The notes under the pieces are model-generated. The model was not told the origin of the DNA. It did not search any database and saw only the letters and a list, made by a program, of their open reading frames with translations. DNA of 64,000 nt from Cryptoclostridium sp036644995 (lineage in GTDB: Bacteria > Bacillota > Dehalobacteriia > UBA7702): NCBI GenBank assembly GCA_036644995.1, contig JAVXOZ010000010.1, positions 3,790-67,789 on the forward strand. Reading direction: 5' to 3'. Below are positions 16,658 through 24,328 of the stretch, one piece after another. Position 1 is the stretch's first letter; every line of letters begins with the position of its first letter. Both the position numbers and the translations under genes were made by a program.

Positions 16658-17287
16658 GTGGCAAAGAGAAGTAATTTTTTTATTAGAAGGCTTCACTCCT
16701 TTATTGGTTTAATTCCCATTGGTCTATTCCTTTGCGTACATCTTTTGCTGAATAGCACAGCATTGGGTGGTGCAAAAACTTACCTTATGACCATATCCGG
16801 GATGAGGGGCGTACCCTTTATTATCATCGCAGAGCTGGGCTTAATTGCCTTACCAATACTTTTTCATGCAATTTACGGTATTTATATTGTTTATGTTTCC
16901 AAAAATAACGTATTAAGATATAAGTATTTAAAAAATTGGATGTTTTATCTCCAAAGGTTAACTGCAATAATAACCACGGTTTTTGTGCTGTTCCATGTTT
17001 TTACCTTAAGAGTTTTAGCACCTGATTCCATATCGGTTATTGTTAGCTTTACAAGTTTATTGCAAAATCCCATTTGTTTTGTATTATATTCCATTGGGGT
17101 TATTGCAGCTATATATCACTTTAGCAATGGTTTATTTACTTTCTTTATCACTTGGGGCATTATCCAAGGACCCAAAATTCAGAAAATATTTACCTTATTA
17201 ACTTGTGCTATTTTTGGTGTACTGTCTTTATTGGCAGTTGCCATTCTTTGGAGTATTGCCGGGTATCAACTTTTTGGACCCTTTTAA
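16658..17287 (+). CDS. sdhC: fumarate reductase/succinate dehydrogenase cytochrome b558 subunit
   Basis: Membrane anchor of a B-type succinate:quinone oxidoreductase. It has five predicted transmembrane helices and histidines placed as in the b558 family, which binds two b haems and exchanges electrons with menaquinone. I chose GTG at 16658 (VAKRSNFFIRRLHSFIGL) because CGGGGGATT lies 6 nt before it. An upstream TTG at 16637 has no ribosome binding site. This gives 209 residues. The flavoprotein gene begins 21 nt downstream. In an anaerobe with pyruvate carboxylase the complex probably works as fumarate reductase. Confidence 0.88.
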   Translation: MAKRSNFFIRRLHSFIGLIPIGLFLCVHLLLNSTALGGAKTYLMTISGMRGVPFIIIAELGLIALPILFHAIYGIYIVYVSKNNVLRYKYLKNWMFYLQRLTAIITTVFVLFHVFTLRVLAPDSISVIVSFTSLLQNPICFVLYSIGVIAAIYHFSNGLFTFFITWGIIQGPKIQKIFTLLTCAIFGVLSLLAVAILWSIAGYQLFGPF

Positions 17288-17308
17288 CTTAACGGGAGGA
17301 AAAAATAT

Positions 17309-19051
17309 ATGTCAGAAAAAAAAGTCATTGTGGTCGGCGGCGGTTTAGCCGGTCTGATGAGTACAATAAAGCTTGTAGAACGTGGAATCAAAGTGGATTT
17401 GATTTCACTGGTTCCCGTTAAACGCTCTCACTCTGTTTGTGCCCAAGGCGGCATAAACGCTGCATTAAACACCAAGGGAGAAGGGGACAGCACCGAAGAA
17501 CATTTTTATGATACAATTTATGGCGGCGATTTTTTAGCCAATCAAACCCCTGTAAAAAATATGGTGGAAACAGCACCGGGTTTAATTTATACTTTAGATC
17601 GCATGGGTGCAACTTTTAGCCGCACCCCTGAAGGACTTTTGGATTTACGCAGATTTGGCGGCACAAAAAAAAGAAGAACAGTTTTTTCCGGTGCTACCAC
17701 AGGTCAGCAGCTTTTATATTCCTGTGATGAACAAGTACGCCGCTATGAAGATGCAGGTAGCGTAAAAAAATATGAAAACTGGGAATTTCTCTCAGCGGTA
17801 GTTGACAATAACGGCATTTGCCGTGGGTGTATAGCCCAAGATTTAGCCTCCATGGAAATACACGAATTTAGAGGCGATGCTGTGATTATAGCCACAGGCG
17901 GCGCCGGTATGATATTTGGAAAAAGCACCAATTCCATGATAAATACAGGGAGTGCAGCCTCGATTATATATCAGCAAGGTGCATCTTATGCCAATGGCGA
18001 ATTTATTCAAATTCACCCCACAGCTATGCTGGGAGATGATAAAACACGGTTGATGTCTGAATCTGCCCGTGGTGACGGCGGTAGAATTTGGACTTATAAA
18101 GATGGAAAACCTTGGTATTTCTTGGAAGAAATGTATCCGGAATACGGCAATTTAGTACCAAGAGATGTGGCTTCCCGTGCTATTTACAAGGTTTGCACAG
18201 AAATGGGCTTGGGCATAGATGGTGGAAACCAAGTTTATTTGGATTTAACCCATTTACCTGCGGATTATATTGAAGAACGCTTAGGCGGCATTGTGGAAAT
18301 TTACGAAAAATTCCATGGCGACGATCCTAAAAAAGTACCGATGAAAATTTTCCCCGCTGTGCATTATTTCATGGGCGGTGTCCATGTGGATTGGAACCAT
18401 ATGACATCAATACCCGGGCTTTTTGCAGCAGGTGAATGCGATTATATGTATCACGGTGCCAACCGTTTAGGTGCAAACTCCCTGTTATCCGCATTATATA
18501 GCGGCACGGTTTGCGGGCCTGCTGCTGCGGATTATGTTGGGGGTGTGGATAAATTATCTACGGAAATAACAAGTAATATTTTCAATTCCTACAAAACCAA
18601 AGAGGAAAATTACGATAATTTTATTAAATCCATGCACGGTACAGAAAATCCTTATGTTCTTCATCGTGAAATGGGGGAAATAATGACCCGCAATGTAACA
18701 GTGGAACGTAATAATAAAGATTTAGCCGCCACAGACCAAGAACTCCAAGGATTTATGGAGCGTTGGGAAAATATTAACATGATAGATAACGGCTATTACT
18801 CCAACCAAGCGGTGATGTTTACCAAACAATTACGCAATATGATGGAGCTGGCAAGGGTTATTACCATTGGTGCTTTAAACAGAAATGAAAGCCGTGGCTC
18901 TCATTATAAACCTGAATTTCCCCAGAGAAATGATAGCGAATTCTTAAAGACCACCAAAGCATTTTGGACTAAAGAAGGACCTCGTTTTGAATGGGAAGAT
19001 GTGGATACTTCCCTGCTGAAACCCGTTCCCCGAAAATACGACAGCAAGTAA
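17309..19051 (+). CDS. sdhA: fumarate reductase/succinate dehydrogenase flavoprotein subunit
   Basis: FAD-containing catalytic subunit, 580 residues, interconverting fumarate and succinate on the inner membrane face. It shows the Rossmann motif VVGGGLAGLMS at the N-terminus, the FAD-linking histidine segment SHSVCAQGGINAA, the active-site region QIHPTAMLGDD and RGDGGRIW, and the ANRLGANSLLSALYSG stretch. GGGAGG precedes the ATG. Length and motifs match the Bacillus/epsilonproteobacterial B-type subunits. The iron-sulfur gene follows within 20 nt. Confidence 0.95.
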   Translation: MSEKKVIVVGGGLAGLMSTIKLVERGIKVDLISLVPVKRSHSVCAQGGINAALNTKGEGDSTEEHFYDTIYGGDFLANQTPVKNMVETAPGLIYTLDRMGATFSRTPEGLLDLRRFGGTKKRRTVFSGATTGQQLLYSCDEQVRRYEDAGSVKKYENWEFLSAVVDNNGICRGCIAQDLASMEIHEFRGDAVIIATGGAGMIFGKSTNSMINTGSAASIIYQQGASYANGEFIQIHPTAMLGDDKTRLMSESARGDGGRIWTYKDGKPWYFLEEMYPEYGNLVPRDVASRAIYKVCTEMGLGIDGGNQVYLDLTHLPADYIEERLGGIVEIYEKFHGDDPKKVPMKIFPAVHYFMGGVHVDWNHMTSIPGLFAAGECDYMYHGANRLGANSLLSALYSGTVCGPAAADYVGGVDKLSTEITSNIFNSYKTKEENYDNFIKSMHGTENPYVLHREMGEIMTRNVTVERNNKDLAATDQELQGFMERWENINMIDNGYYSNQAVMFTKQLRNMMELARVITIGALNRNESRGSHYKPEFPQRNDSEFLKTTKAFWTKEGPRFEWEDVDTSLLKPVPRKYDSK

Positions 19052-19064
19052 CGAGGTGAAATTG

Positions 19065-19829
19065 ATGATGGAATTTTTTACTTTAAATATTAAAAGGCAG
19101 GATAGCCCCGAAGCCAAACAATATTGGGATGATTTTAAAATACCTTATAAACCCAATATGAATGTGGTTTCATCCTTAATGGAAATACAAAAAAATCCCG
19201 TAAATGGTCGGGGCGAAAAGGTTAATCCCGTTGTGTGGGAATGTAATTGTTTTGAAGAAGTATGCGGTGCTTGTGCCATGATAATCAATGGTGTGCCACG
19301 CCAAGGTTGCTCCGCACTTATTGATAAACTTTTGGAAAAACACGGCAAGGATAAGCCTATTATTGTGGAACCCTTGAGTAAGTTCCCGGTAATTCGTGAT
19401 TTAATGATAGACAGAACTGTTTTATTTGACAATTTGAGAAAAGTTCGTGCTTGGATTCCCTTAGATGGCAGCTTTAATTTGGGTCGTGGCCCTCGTTACG
19501 ATGAGCACACCAGACGCTGGGCATATGAAATATCACGCTGTATGACCTGTGGTTGCTGTACCGAAGCTTGCCCAAATTTCAACAGCAAATCAGATTTTAT
19601 TGGCCCCAATGCCATTGCTCAGGTGCGTTTATTTAATGCCCATCCCTTGGGTAAAATGCAAAAAGATGAAAGATTGGCGGCTTTAATAGGTCACGGCGGC
19701 ATACAGGATTGCGGCAACGCTCAAAACTGCGTGGAAGTTTGCCCAAAAAATATTCCCCTTACCAGAGCCATTGCCACCTTAAATATGGACGCAAATCTTT
19801 TTGCCATCAAAAGATTTTTTCAGAATTAA
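19065..19829 (+). CDS. sdhB: fumarate reductase/succinate dehydrogenase iron-sulfur subunit
   Basis: Electron-transfer subunit carrying three clusters. The [2Fe-2S] ligands are in CNCFEEVCGACAMI with a later cysteine in RQGC. The second and third clusters use CMTCGCCTEACPN and CGNAQNCVEVCPK. A GTG at 19056 is in frame, but it overlaps GAGGTGA, which is better read as the ribosome binding site for ATG 19065 (or 19068), so I chose 19065. The protein is then 254 residues. Last gene of the operon; a terminator follows. Confidence 0.93.
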   Translation: MMEFFTLNIKRQDSPEAKQYWDDFKIPYKPNMNVVSSLMEIQKNPVNGRGEKVNPVVWECNCFEEVCGACAMIINGVPRQGCSALIDKLLEKHGKDKPIIVEPLSKFPVIRDLMIDRTVLFDNLRKVRAWIPLDGSFNLGRGPRYDEHTRRWAYEISRCMTCGCCTEACPNFNSKSDFIGPNAIAQVRLFNAHPLGKMQKDERLAALIGHGGIQDCGNAQNCVEVCPKNIPLTRAIATLNMDANLFAIKRFFQN

Positions 19830-19858
19830 AATACTATAATTAAATAAAATGATAAATA

Positions 19859-19890
19859 AAAAAACACAATTTTGATTAATTGTGTTTTTT
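19859..19890 (+). terminator. terminator of the fumarate reductase operon
   Basis: 13-bp perfect stem (19859-19871 with 19878-19890), 6-nt loop TTGATT, ending in a T6 run, 29 nt after the sdhB stop. Confidence 0.8.
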
Positions 19891-19910
19891 GTTTTAAGGT
19901 TTCTAATTCT

Positions 19911-20010
19911 NNNNNNNNNNNNNNNNNNNNNNNNNNNNNNNNNNNNNNNNNNNNNNNNNNNNNNNNNNNNNNNNNNNNNNNNNNNNNNNNNNNNNNNNNN
20001 NNNNNNNNNN
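19911..20010. other. assembly gap (100 N)
   Basis: Exactly 100 N. Unlike the other two gaps, its flanks are not duplicated. The 20011-20280 stretch after it holds no ORF, hairpin or repeat that I can support. Confidence 0.9.
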
Positions 20011-20282
20011 TATAAATGTATTGGAAGGTTAATTTTAGCCTATTTAAAGGCATCTCAGGGGCTTCTTTATTAAGTACCAGCTCAAACGCTTAAAAAACGC
20101 AGATTTAACTAATTTTTATTAAAATCATAGGTTTTACTAATATTTTTAGATTTAAACCTTAAAATTAAAATCAACTCTCAATGCCGGTTAGTTAGAAACA
20201 ATAAAATATATATTTATAGCTTTACATAATACCTATTATCGGAAGTTGAAGAAAAAATAAACGGTTACGCCCTTTAATCAAT

Positions 20283-20557
20283 CTTACAAAATGTAAACCA
20301 ACACATCTTACATTATAAAACCCAACGCAACTTACAACATAAAACCCAATGTAGCTTACAACTCATCTTACAACATAAAACCCAACATAACTTACAATCT
20401 ATCCTACACAATGTAAATTGACAGAACTTACATTATAAACCCCAAAACAACTTACAATCTAACATAAAACTCAACGCAGCTTACAACTCATCTTACAACA
20501 TAAAACCCAATGTAGCTTACAATCTATCTTACAAAATGTAAATCGACACATCTTACA
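20283..20557. repeat. 12/24-nt periodic CTTACA repeat array upstream of lexA
   Basis: CTTACA (once CCTACA) starts at 20283, 20307, 20331, 20355, 20367, 20391, 20403, 20427, 20451, 20480, 20492, 20516, 20528 and 20552. Every spacing is 12 or 24 nt except one of 29. The common 24-nt unit is CTTACAACATAAAACCCAAC plus four variable bases; the 12-nt unit is CTTACAACTCAT-like. Further diverged copies lie at 20666 and 20690. Confidence 0.85.
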
Positions 20558-20560
20558 ATA

Positions 20561-20758
20561 TATGTTTACGTTGCACCATATTTGGTAAATGAAATTAGGT
20601 TTATGCTTTTAACTTTTTGGGTAAATATTGTAATTGAATATAAATTATCAAAATCGTAAATATAACTTACAATATAAAACCCAAAATATGTTACAATTTA
20701 TATTGAAACGCATAGACCAACACAACTTAAAATGTATGTTTACGTTGCACCATATTTG
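20561..20758. repeat. two 24-nt direct repeats 174 nt apart upstream of lexA
   Basis: The 24 nt at 20561-20584 recur unchanged at 20735-20758; the core is TTTACGTTGCACCATA. The second copy ends 24 nt before the -35 box of the lexA promoter. Perfect conservation beside a degenerate array suggests either recent duplication or selection, for example a protein-binding site. Confidence 0.8.
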
Positions 20759-20782
20759 TATAAAATGGATTATATATTTTAT

Positions 20783-20811
20783 TTGATAAAATTATCGGTA
20801 TATAGTATAAT
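20783..20811 (+). promoter_or_regulatory. lexA promoter, sigma-A type
   Basis: TTGATA (20783-20788), 17-nt spacer, TATAAT (20806-20811), 48 nt before the lexA ATG. A near-consensus housekeeping promoter. Confidence 0.8.
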
Positions 20812-20828
20812 TAGATAATAAGTTCTAT

Positions 20829-20844
20829 TTCTTAAAGTTAAGAA
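20829..20844 (+). promoter_or_regulatory. palindrome in lexA leader, candidate operator
   Basis: TTCTTAA-AG-TTAAGAA is a perfect 7-bp inverted repeat between the -10 box and the ribosome binding site. No Bacillus-type CGAAC-N4-GTTCG box is seen in the upstream region, so this could be the local autoregulatory site. That is a guess from position. Confidence 0.3.
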
Positions 20845-20859
20845 GTTAAGGAGAAAACC

Positions 20860-21501
20860 ATGTCAAGAAAAAAAGCTCCTGCGGATAGTTGTTATCCCGG
20901 CTTGAATATGCGAGAAGCTATGATATTTGATTTTATTAAGCTTTTTTATAATAATAATAATTTTCCCCCCACAGTGCGTGAAATTTCCGAAGGGTTAAAT
21001 ATTCCCTCTACTTCCACGGTTTATTATTACTTGGAAAGTTTAGAAAAAATTGGTTATATTCGCAAAAATGGCGGTAAAATGCGAGCCATAGAAATAATTT
21101 ATGAAGATGATGAGCCAAAAAAAGAAACTGTTTTAGCACCTATTATTGGGGAAATAGCAGCAGGAACACCTATTTTGGCAACTGAAAATATCACGGATTA
21201 CTACCCTGTTTCTTTAGATGTTTTTCAACCTCATGATGATTTATTTATTTTGAAGGTTAAAGGGGAAAGCATGATAGAAGCAGGTATTTTAGATGGGGAT
21301 TTTGTAATTGTAGAGCAAAAAAATACCGCTGCAAACGGCGATATAATAGCGGCAATTATAGATGGCGAAGCAACGGTAAAGCGTTATTATCGGGAAAAAG
21401 ACCACATCAGATTACAGCCGGAAAATTGCACAATGAAACCCATATTGGTTAAAGAAGTATTTATAGCAGGGAAAATAATAGGAATGTTCAGAAAATTTTA
21501 A
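20860..21501 (+). CDS. lexA: LexA SOS repressor
   Basis: Repressor of 213 residues with an N-terminal winged helix-turn-helix (PTVREISEGLNIPSTSTVYY, residues 37-56) and a C-terminal S24 autoprotease domain. The self-cleavage site is Ala101-Gly102 in AAGTP; the catalytic dyad is Ser137 (KGESM) and Lys174 (ATVKRYY). RecA filaments trigger cleavage and derepress DNA-repair genes. AAGGAG lies before the ATG. In Bacillus, lexA is likewise near the ynbB-hfq-miaA region; here it faces ynbB tail to tail. Confidence 0.95.
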   Translation: MSRKKAPADSCYPGLNMREAMIFDFIKLFYNNNNFPPTVREISEGLNIPSTSTVYYYLESLEKIGYIRKNGGKMRAIEIIYEDDEPKKETVLAPIIGEIAAGTPILATENITDYYPVSLDVFQPHDDLFILKVKGESMIEAGILDGDFVIVEQKNTAANGDIIAAIIDGEATVKRYYREKDHIRLQPENCTMKPILVKEVFIAGKIIGMFRKF

Positions 21502-21626
21502 ACTAATTATACAATATAATCTTTTAAGTTTTGTTTTAGAATCAAAAATCACTGCAATCTCATAAACCTTGGATGCTTACCCGTTATCATATTTTAATAA
21601 TTTATATAAACAGAAATTATATAAGT

Positions 21627-21659
21627 AAAACCACCTACAAAAATTGCGGGTGGTTTTTT
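21627..21659 (+). terminator. terminator between lexA and ynbB (convergent)
   Basis: 9-bp stem AAAACCACC/GGTGGTTTT (21627-21635 with 21649-21657) followed by T-run. The A4 on the other side allows some use in reverse. Confidence 0.7.
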
Positions 21660-21759
21660 ATCTACATAATTTTGAATGAAATTTCCTTAATGTAATATAC
21701 ATAAAAATAAATATTTATTCATTATTAAACAACTTTTAATGTGATAAATGTAATGAAAA

Positions 21760-22977
21760 TTACACTATCCCCCACTCCTCTTGCAAAATTGAATCCATTA
21801 CTAATTTAATGTAGGTAAAGGAAGTGCCACCTTGAACATAGCAAACATATGGCTCTCTTAAAGGTCCATCGGCACTTAATTCTATGGATGAACCCTCCAC
21901 AAAGCCACCGGAAGCCATTATTACCTCATCACTGTAACCCGGCATTTCCCAAGGTTCTAAATAAACATAAGAATCCACAGGTGAATATTTTTGGATACCA
22001 CGGCAAAATGACTTCATTTTTTCTGCATCATCAAAACAAATTGCCTCCACAATATCACTTCTGGTATCCTCAATTTGGGGCAGAATTTTATAGCCCAAAA
22101 TTTGCATTATAGAGGCAATATAAATTGTGCCTTTTAATGCTTCGGCAACAACGTGGGGTGCTGCAAATATGCCGTGGTAAAGGGTTGAATTGCTAATTAA
22201 GCTGGGTCCAATTTCCTTACCAACCCCGGGAGCTGTGAGTTTATAGGCTGCTCGCTCAATTAAATCCCCTCTGCCGCTAAGGTAGCCCCCGGATGGAGCA
22301 ATGGCGGCACCGGGATTTTTTATCAGAGAACCTGCAATTAAATCAGCACCAACTTCCAAAGGTTCCATGGTTTCGGTAAATTCACCGTAGCAATTATCCA
22401 CAAAAACAATGATGTTTGGATACTGTTTTTTAACTTTGGAAATGATATTTTCCATTTCTTTAATGGTGAGAGCATTTCTAAATTCATAGCCTTTGGAACG
22501 CTGAATATACAAAACTTTTGTGGTTTTTGTAACGGTTTTTGTTAAACCCTCTATATCGGATAATGGGTGGAATTTAACCTTAACCCCCAGCTCCCTTAAG
22601 GTTCCCGGGTCTTTATCCGTTTCACCTAAAACCTTAAATAATGTGTCGTAGGGTTTGCCTAAAAACACTATTTCATCATTGGGCAACAGCATGGCAAAAA
22701 GAGCCAAGGAAATTGCGTGGGTACCGGATACTATTTGCTGGCGAATTAAGCTATCCTCGCTTTTAAAAATTTTGCTCCACAGTGTTTCCAAGGTGTCACG
22801 CCCCACATCTCCCATGCCATAACCACTGGTAAGTTGAAAATGCTGGTAATTTATGCGGCATTCCCTAAAGGCATTTAACACTTTTTTTTGATTGAAATAT
22901 TCTATTTTTTGATACTCTTGGTACCATTTATTAACTGCATTTAAACTTTTTTCTTCAATTTCGGTAAAAGATTGCAT
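21760..22977 (-). CDS. ynbB: methionine gamma-lyase/cystathionine lyase-like PLP enzyme, YnbB (aluminium-resistance) family
   Basis: PLP-dependent Cys/Met-metabolism fold enzyme of about 405 residues. The PLP-lysine segment is AGSLIKNPGAAIAPSGGYL. Other landmarks are QQIVSGTHAISLALFAM and the Asp of IVFVDNCYGEF. The family was labelled aluminium resistance protein on thin evidence; the substrate is not established. An upstream in-frame ATG at 22989 exists, but TGGAG sits 6 nt before ATG 22977, which I chose. It is part of the conserved block with hfq and miaA, but a terminator separates it from hfq. Confidence 0.85.
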   Translation of the reverse strand: MQSFTEIEEKSLNAVNKWYQEYQKIEYFNQKKVLNAFRECRINYQHFQLTSGYGMGDVGRDTLETLWSKIFKSEDSLIRQQIVSGTHAISLALFAMLLPNDEIVFLGKPYDTLFKVLGETDKDPGTLRELGVKVKFHPLSDIEGLTKTVTKTTKVLYIQRSKGYEFRNALTIKEMENIISKVKKQYPNIIVFVDNCYGEFTETMEPLEVGADLIAGSLIKNPGAAIAPSGGYLSGRGDLIERAAYKLTAPGVGKEIGPSLISNSTLYHGIFAAPHVVAEALKGTIYIASIMQILGYKILPQIEDTRSDIVEAICFDDAEKMKSFCRGIQKYSPVDSYVYLEPWEMPGYSDEVIMASGGFVEGSSIELSADGPLREPYVCYVQGGTSFTYIKLVMDSILQEEWGIV

Positions 22978-23045
22978 TTTAAACTCCATTGTTATATATT
23001 TGTATATTTATATAGTAAAATTGTATATTATATGTGCATAAGTTT

Positions 23046-23084
23046 AAAAAGGGCTGCGATGCAAAAACATCATAGCCCTTTTTT
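23046..23084 (-). terminator. terminator downstream of hfq
   Basis: Arms 23046-23061 and 23069-23084 pair with two imperfect positions, GC core AGCCC/GGGCT, and the A5/T6 edges give a U-tract on the minus strand. It closes the miaB-to-hfq transcript 18 nt after the hfq stop. Confidence 0.7.
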
Positions 23085-23101
23085 AGTACTGTAATAATTT
23101 T

Positions 23102-23338
23102 TTATTCTTCTGGTTTTTCTACATTAAAATTAATGGGTCTTGCAGGCATTATTGTGGAAATTGCGTGTTTATAGATAAGGTTTTGCTTGCCTTCGGAATC
23201 TAAAACCACGGTAAAGTTATCAAAACCTTTAACGTAACCTTTGGTTTGAAAACCATTCACCAAGTAGATAACAACGGCAATTCCTTCTTTGCGCACCTGA
23301 TTTAAAAAATAATCCTGTAAATTTACACTTTTAGACAT
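23102..23338 (-). CDS. hfq: RNA chaperone Hfq
   Basis: Sm-like RNA chaperone of 78 residues that forms a hexameric ring. Sm1 covers NLQDYFLNQVRKEGIAVVIY to about residue 45, and Sm2 holds the conserved YKHAIST. The open frame extends 12 codons upstream, but GGAGG precedes ATG 23338 at 7 nt and the resulting N-terminus (MSKSVNLQDYFLN) aligns with the family. It lies 59 nt after miaA, as in Bacillus. Confidence 0.95.
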   Translation of the reverse strand: MSKSVNLQDYFLNQVRKEGIAVVIYLVNGFQTKGYVKGFDNFTVVLDSEGKQNLIYKHAISTIMPARPINFNVEKPEE

Positions 23339-23397
23339 AATTATACCTCCAATAAATAAAATTAAATAAAACAAAACATTTACACTTTTATAGTTCG

Positions 23398-24327
23398 CTA
23401 AATTATGAATTTGTCCTGCTTAAGTTTGGTAAAAATAGCAAAAGAAATTTCTGCAATATTTGCAAAATCCCCCACATCGTACCAAATAATCCGTGGATCA
23501 CGACGAAACCACGTTAACTGTCGTTTAGCAAAATGGCGGGTATTGAGCTTTAAGGTGTTTTTTGCTTCCTCAACTTCGGCATTACCATAAAGCAATGGTA
23601 AAATTTCTTTATATCCCAAAGCCATTAAAGCATTGCCTTTAGGGTTATAGCCCATGGATAAGGCTGCTGCAACTTCTTCAATAAGTCCCAGCTCAAACAT
23701 GTTATCAACACGTTCATCAATACCTTGATACAGCAATTTTCTTTCTTTTTGCAAGCCAAAAATTTGCAAATCATAAGGTGAGGACCATCTGTTTACCGTA
23801 TAATTTTCATCTATATCTGCATCCATTTCCAAGCCACGCAAAATACGCTGGTAGTCATTTTCGTGTATTTTTTTTGCTCTGTTGGGAAATTTTTCAGCAA
23901 GAATGCCATATAGATAACCCTGACCATGCTCTTTTTCCAATGCTGCTAATTCCTTACGTTTTTTGGGGTCACCTTGGGTAAGCCCCAGGTCGTAACCTTC
24001 ATTAATAACGCTGTTAACGTATAAACCGCTGCCGCCGCACAATATGGGCATTTTACCTTTGGCTGTTATTTCATCTATGGCATTTTGGGCATCTTTTTGA
24101 AATTCGCCAACATTATATTCGGTTTCCGCCCCCACTATATCAATTAAATAATGTTTAATACCTTGGGTTTCGGAATTTGAAACCTTGGCGGTGCCAATAT
24201 CAAGTCCTTTATAAACTTGTGCCGAATCTGCGGAAATAATTTCACCATTACACTGTTTAGCCAGCTCAATGGCTACATTGCTCTTTCCTGATGCTGTGGG
24301 ACCTACTATTGCAATAAGTTTTTTCAT
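23398..24327 (-). CDS. miaA: tRNA dimethylallyltransferase MiaA
   Basis: Adds a dimethylallyl group to N6 of A37 in tRNAs reading UNN codons, the substrate later thiomethylated by MiaB (encoded upstream). 309 residues, normal length. The P-loop is GPTASGKSN (residues 8-16), followed by the family segments ISADSAQVYKGLDIGTAK, GGSGLYVNSVI and TRHFAKRQLTWFRRD. It starts 1 nt after the mutL stop with no clear ribosome binding site, so translation is probably coupled. Confidence 0.95.
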   Translation of the reverse strand: MKKLIAIVGPTASGKSNVAIELAKQCNGEIISADSAQVYKGLDIGTAKVSNSETQGIKHYLIDIVGAETEYNVGEFQKDAQNAIDEITAKGKMPILCGGSGLYVNSVINEGYDLGLTQGDPKKRKELAALEKEHGQGYLYGILAEKFPNRAKKIHENDYQRILRGLEMDADIDENYTVNRWSSPYDLQIFGLQKERKLLYQGIDERVDNMFELGLIEEVAAALSMGYNPKGNALMALGYKEILPLLYGNAEVEEAKNTLKLNTRHFAKRQLTWFRRDPRIIWYDVGDFANIAEISFAIFTKLKQDKFII

Positions 24328-24328
24328 A

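Noticed and set aside
20283..20557. Minus-strand frame of the CTTACA array reads as a Cys-Lys-rich repeat peptide (C-K-L-x-W-V-L-C pattern)
   Set aside because: Stops (TGA, TAA) interrupt it several times, there is no start codon with a ribosome binding site, and the 29-nt spacing shifts the frame. Periods of 12 and 24 nt make one frame look regular by default.
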